Part shown: one piece after another, positions 60,871 to 64,000 of the stretch
How the letters are laid out: the number at the start of each line of letters is the position of its first letter
Position numbering within the stretch: position 1 is the first letter of the stretch
Assembly (NCBI GenBank): GCA_964017155.1
Contig: OZ024854.1
Location: 49,655,567-49,719,566 of the forward strand
Direction: 5' to 3'
Length of the DNA stretch: 64,000 nt
Source: Oasisia sp. SBJ-2009
Taxonomy: Eukaryota > Annelida > Polychaeta > Sabellida > Siboglinidae
The notes under the pieces: generated by a model
Seen by the model: the letters and a program-made list of their open reading frames with translations, nothing else
Database searches by the model: none
What the model was told of the DNA's origin: nothing
Position numbers and translations under genes: made by a program

Positions 60871-62406
60871 TAGGCTTGGGCAAGGATTTTTCACTCAAAT
60901 TAACCATATTGCTGCATGACTTACACATAGAAATATTAACCGTTGTGGAATACAATTTATATGCATAAAAACGTCATTATGTTATCTCTTTGTACACCAA
61001 ATTTCGTTCTTCTTCCTCAAATATAACGCGTTCAGTAGCATTTTAAAACGACCCCCTACTCAACAAAAATCGACCTGTTGCGACACGCCGCCTGTGCTAA
61101 GATGCTATGCTTGTTACGCTAGCGCGAGCGCCTCATCGCGTTTACCACCAGGCTGACAATTTAAGCGTAAAATAGGCTTTCTTCTCAAACGTTGCGCCGC
61201 ATCAATTTTTGACCAATTCAATCAGAATAAAGCTTATTTTGAAGAAATATTATTGCTCTATCGATTGGTGATACACACTACGCTGAACTAATAAGAAATC
61301 GTCCGCTAAAACGCAATTAAACATGACAACTTATGTCATGGTCGTATTTCGTGAGCAACGTCGCCGTTCCGCATCAGATCGCGTAGTGTGTGGTACCATT
61401 CGATCCGGCATGAAATTTGCTATCCAGTACATATCATTTTATGAATATAGCATTTTATTTGTGGGGGCGCACGCCTTTGAAAGCTGGTGGTACTTTTTCC
61501 CCGAGTCGCGACCCTTCGAGTCTTCGGCAGATCGCCGCACGCGTTAGTTGTAAGTAAGTCGCTAATGTCGTATTCCACTCGTATGTTAGCAATGTCTAAA
61601 CATCACGGCACATAACGGCTACCAATTGTCTCATGGTCAACGTATTGCATTTTAGTGATAATTTATAGCGAATAATTCGTCTATTTGCCTGTTGCTAAAT
61701 CTATGGGTTTGCCCTTGCAACGAAATAGGCTGACCTAGATATCAACATCACGGTGGGCGCCAGGACTAGTCGATCTTTGTTGTGAGGGGTGTCAAGGATG
61801 CTGTCGAAGCTCGCCGTTTACTTGAGAAACGATCTTTAATTATGAACATATTTTTCACGTCGTGTTGTTTTACTCGTATTATAGATGACAACTATTACAA
61901 CTGTATTGTCCACACAACAGTAATTGATACAAAATTCGGCATAATGCGCCGCTATTTCAGCTAGACCAACGACAAACATACGCCGCTGCAATGTCTGCGC
62001 CGTTGCGATAAAGCCGACTTTCTACTTGTATTCACGCAACACGTGGATTATTACATTTACAATGCCTTTGAAATAGTATACAATTTTATTTTTAAAAAGC
62101 AGAGACAAGAAATAACAATTCTTGGAGACGAATTGATCGACCTAGCGTCGTGATTCCATAACATTATAGTTTATATATCTTTTTGTGTTTATATTTTAAT
62201 TACGTATGTTGTCAAATCATTTTGAAATACATTCACCCACATGATGGAATGTATTTCGGAATTTATCAATATTACATATAACAATATTTGTTATTAAACT
62301 GATTAGTGGTTCAATTTAACACCAATTATTTTATAAATATATGTTATAATCTTATAATAATACTTTTATTACATTTGATCATATATGACAACATATGTAA
62401 TCAAAT

Positions 62407-62433
62407 AATATACATATATATATTATATATATA

Positions 62434-62490
<57 letters not shown>
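62407..62490. repeat. (TA)n microsatellite
   Basis: About 84 bp of nearly pure TA inside the transposon at 60871-63255. Confidence 0.95.
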
Positions 62491-62491
<1 letters not shown>

Positions 62492-62880
62492 TTAATGGTT
62501 TCTAAATTATAGATTAGTTAATTATGTCAAAATTGTACACAAAATTGAGAATTTTTTAGAAGAACTCTTATTTCACGTAAACAACACAATTATATGATTT
62601 ATGTGAAAATCATGCAGTAGATATACATAACAACAATACCTGTGCTAAATTAAAAGTTTGTAACTTTAATATATGTTTGACTAGAGCATGGTCAAAATAT
62701 ACCTAATTTTCACTGTCATGGCGGCCATATTGGATACCTAATTTGCATAATTTATGCAAAAAATGAGAAATAGCTCAATTCTACTGAAAACTAGTTACAT
62801 GCCAAATTTGGTTGATCTGTGTTGAAAAGTAAAGATTTTTGTTTGAATCTATACTACCTACCTTGAAGTTTTGACATTTT

Positions 62881-62901
62881 TCCCCGAGGTAATCGGGGAA
62901 A
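62881..62901. repeat. Short palindrome
   Basis: TCCCCGAGGTAATCGGGGA is an imperfect hairpin (CCCCGA...TCGGGG) within the transposon. No function known. Confidence 0.6.
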
Positions 62902-63255
62902 AAAGTAAAACGTCATATAAAACCCAAACGACATGACATGGCTGAATGAAACTTGTTTTACTATCCGAATATAATATGTATCTTTCACAAATTCATATTT
63001 GTATCGCCTTTAGTGACTTTTTTCAATTTTGTGCTTGTCTCTTGCCAAGTGTCAATTTGCTAAAATAACATATTCCCACATTTTCAATATCGCATATCTC
63101 TGGAAATATTAGTCATACCACTCTAATAATTTATTTACATGTTGACCATGTTGTTGTCCTTGGATGCATGTAATATTGAGTTATTCTAGTAATAAGTTAA
63201 AAAGTTGTGTTAAGTCAAAAATGACATTTTATAATAAATTCCTTGCCCAGGCCTA

Positions 63256-63869
63256 TATTAACCCAGGTCTGTTTGTGAAGACAAGATCTAGGATATTGTT
63301 GGCATTTCCTTGTTTACGTGTGGGTTCATTGACATGTTGGATTAGTCCATGTTCCTCTACAAGAGAGAGTAGTTTGTTAGCAGCAACTGTACTATATCCA
63401 CTGTTAGGTGTGACATGATGATTTTCCCAGTTTATATTAGGAAGGTTGAAATCGCCAGTAATTATGACATTATGTGTGTTTATCTTGTTTCCTAATTTAG
63501 ACAGAGATAGATCTAGTTCTTCAATTTGAGTTCCTTGAGAGTCATGTGGGGTACGATAGAAGGTGCCTATGACTATGGGTTTCATTCCTTTTATTTCAGT
63601 TTCTGTCCAAATGCTCTCACTGTTAGTGTTTAAGTTTGTTAGGTGAGTTGTGATGAGATCAGCTTTGGATATTTGGAAAATTTCTCCATTTTTAACTGAG
63701 GGATCTAACCATGACTCTGTTGCACTGATTATGTCTGGGTTATGTATGTCGTTTAGTACAGCGATGTCTGCAGCTTTATTCTTAATGCTTTGGCAGTTTA
63801 TGAGGATGCACCTGAAGTCTGGTCTCTTCTTTGTCAGTATGGGTATACGGGTGCGCTGACAAAAGGGTC
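63256..63869 (-). pseudogene. LINE ORF2 endonuclease part, interrupted
   Basis: One continuous minus frame from about 63869 to the insertion has the endonuclease signatures INCQSIKNK, ATESWLD (catalytic Glu), GTFYRTP, ITGDFNLPNINW (catalytic Asp/Asn) and ILDLVFTNRPGLI. The stretch between NGEIFQ and ISKADLITTHL is shorter than usual: the RKDR..HGGGV segment typical of these endonucleases is missing, consistent with an in-frame deletion. The C-terminal SDH lies across the inserted transposon at 60870. Confidence 0.88.
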
Positions 63870-63988
63870 ATTCCGAGTGAACGCAACAAAAATTCCTGAA
63901 ATTGGTTGCTGTCATCTCTTAGATTTTTGAATAGATCAGTATGGTGAGAGCCTTTGATAAGATTAGTAAGAATAAAAAATTTGAGCAT
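63782..63988 (-). pseudogene. LINE ORF2 N-terminal piece in another frame
   Basis: The frame reads SNQFQEFLLRSLGMTLLSA, then runs out of frame where ILTKKRPDFRC begins in the endonuclease frame. A one-base shift near 63850 would join them. Its link to ORF2 rests on adjacency and plausibility, not on a motif I can name. Confidence 0.45.
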
Positions 63989-64000
63989 TCTAGCTTAACT

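Larger units (their letters stand above)
60871..63255 (-). mobile_element. TIR DNA transposon (non-autonomous) inserted in the LINE
   Basis: 2385 bp. The left end TAGGCTTGGGCAAGGA and the reverse complement of the right end TAGGCCTGGGCAAGGA differ by one base. TATTAAC flanks both sides (60864-60870, 63256-63262). Removing the element and one TATTAAC restores the LINE frame exactly across GLI-KKLNVV. TIRs resemble hAT types (which normally give 8 bp), so the superfamily is uncertain. There is no transposase frame. Orientation is arbitrary. Confidence 0.88.
58341..64000 (-). mobile_element. Non-LTR retrotransposon (Jockey/CR1-like supergroup), dead copy, 5' end beyond window
   Basis: The minus strand shows an apurinic-type endonuclease region (63869 to 63256, continuing at 60870) followed by reverse transcriptase (60663-58681). 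The 3' UTR may end near AATAAA at 58346-58341 (minus). The copy is broken by a deletion inside the endonuclease, a 2.4-kb transposon insertion, a stop near 60697 and a frameshift near 60660. The exact clade cannot be settled by eye. Confidence 0.9.

Overview
This is a eukaryotic, intron-rich animal window holding two recognisable genes arranged head to head. On the minus strand, from 43734 to beyond the left edge, lies the 5' two thirds of an ELKS/RAB6-interacting/CAST family gene (ERC; active-zone and cortical scaffold). Six coding exons are visible, all joining in phase 0 (574 residues). On the plus strand, 48284-56439, lies a complete RAD52 homologue: eleven exons whose 1719 coding bases join without a frame break into 572 residues. 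Human RAD52 and ERC1 are also neighbours in divergent orientation at 12p13.33, so this looks like an ancient conserved gene pair. Flies and nematodes lack RAD52. The low-GC, repeat-rich texture with CR1/L2-type LINEs, tRNA-derived SINEs and hAT MITEs suggests a marine lophotrochozoan, perhaps a mollusc. The phylum is a guess.

Layout. 1-43.7 kb: ERC exons separated by introns of 0.8, 4.1, 8.3 and 24 kb that carry minisatellites, MITEs, SINEs and LINE scraps. 43.7-48.3 kb: the divergent intergenic region, dominated by alternating purine-pyrimidine microsatellite, including about 1.2 kb of uninterrupted GTGTGC hexamers. 48.3-56.5 kb: RAD52. 56.5-58.3 kb: AT-rich intergenic DNA. 58.3-64 kb: a dead non-LTR retrotransposon on the minus strand, split by a 2.4-kb TIR transposon with a 7-bp target duplication.

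The most unusual feature is a class of tandem repeats whose unit is a copy of a real exon-intron junction. Three arrays in two genes show it: the ERC exon-6 donor (about 70 copies of a 44-bp unit), the ERC exon-3 acceptor (about 11 copies of a 48-bp unit including a branchpoint-like CTAAC), and the RAD52 exon-2 donor (7 copies). In each case the genuine splice site is the edge unit of the array, so the introns are filled with dozens of near-perfect decoy splice sites in sense orientation. RAD52 also has two different minisatellites inside coding exons of its C-terminal tail, and a 15-bp intronic array that shares length and reading phase with one of them.

Gene models come from conserved protein sequence recalled from the families plus GT/AG and phase consistency. 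No alignment or transcript evidence was available. The long open frames in repeats are not genes.
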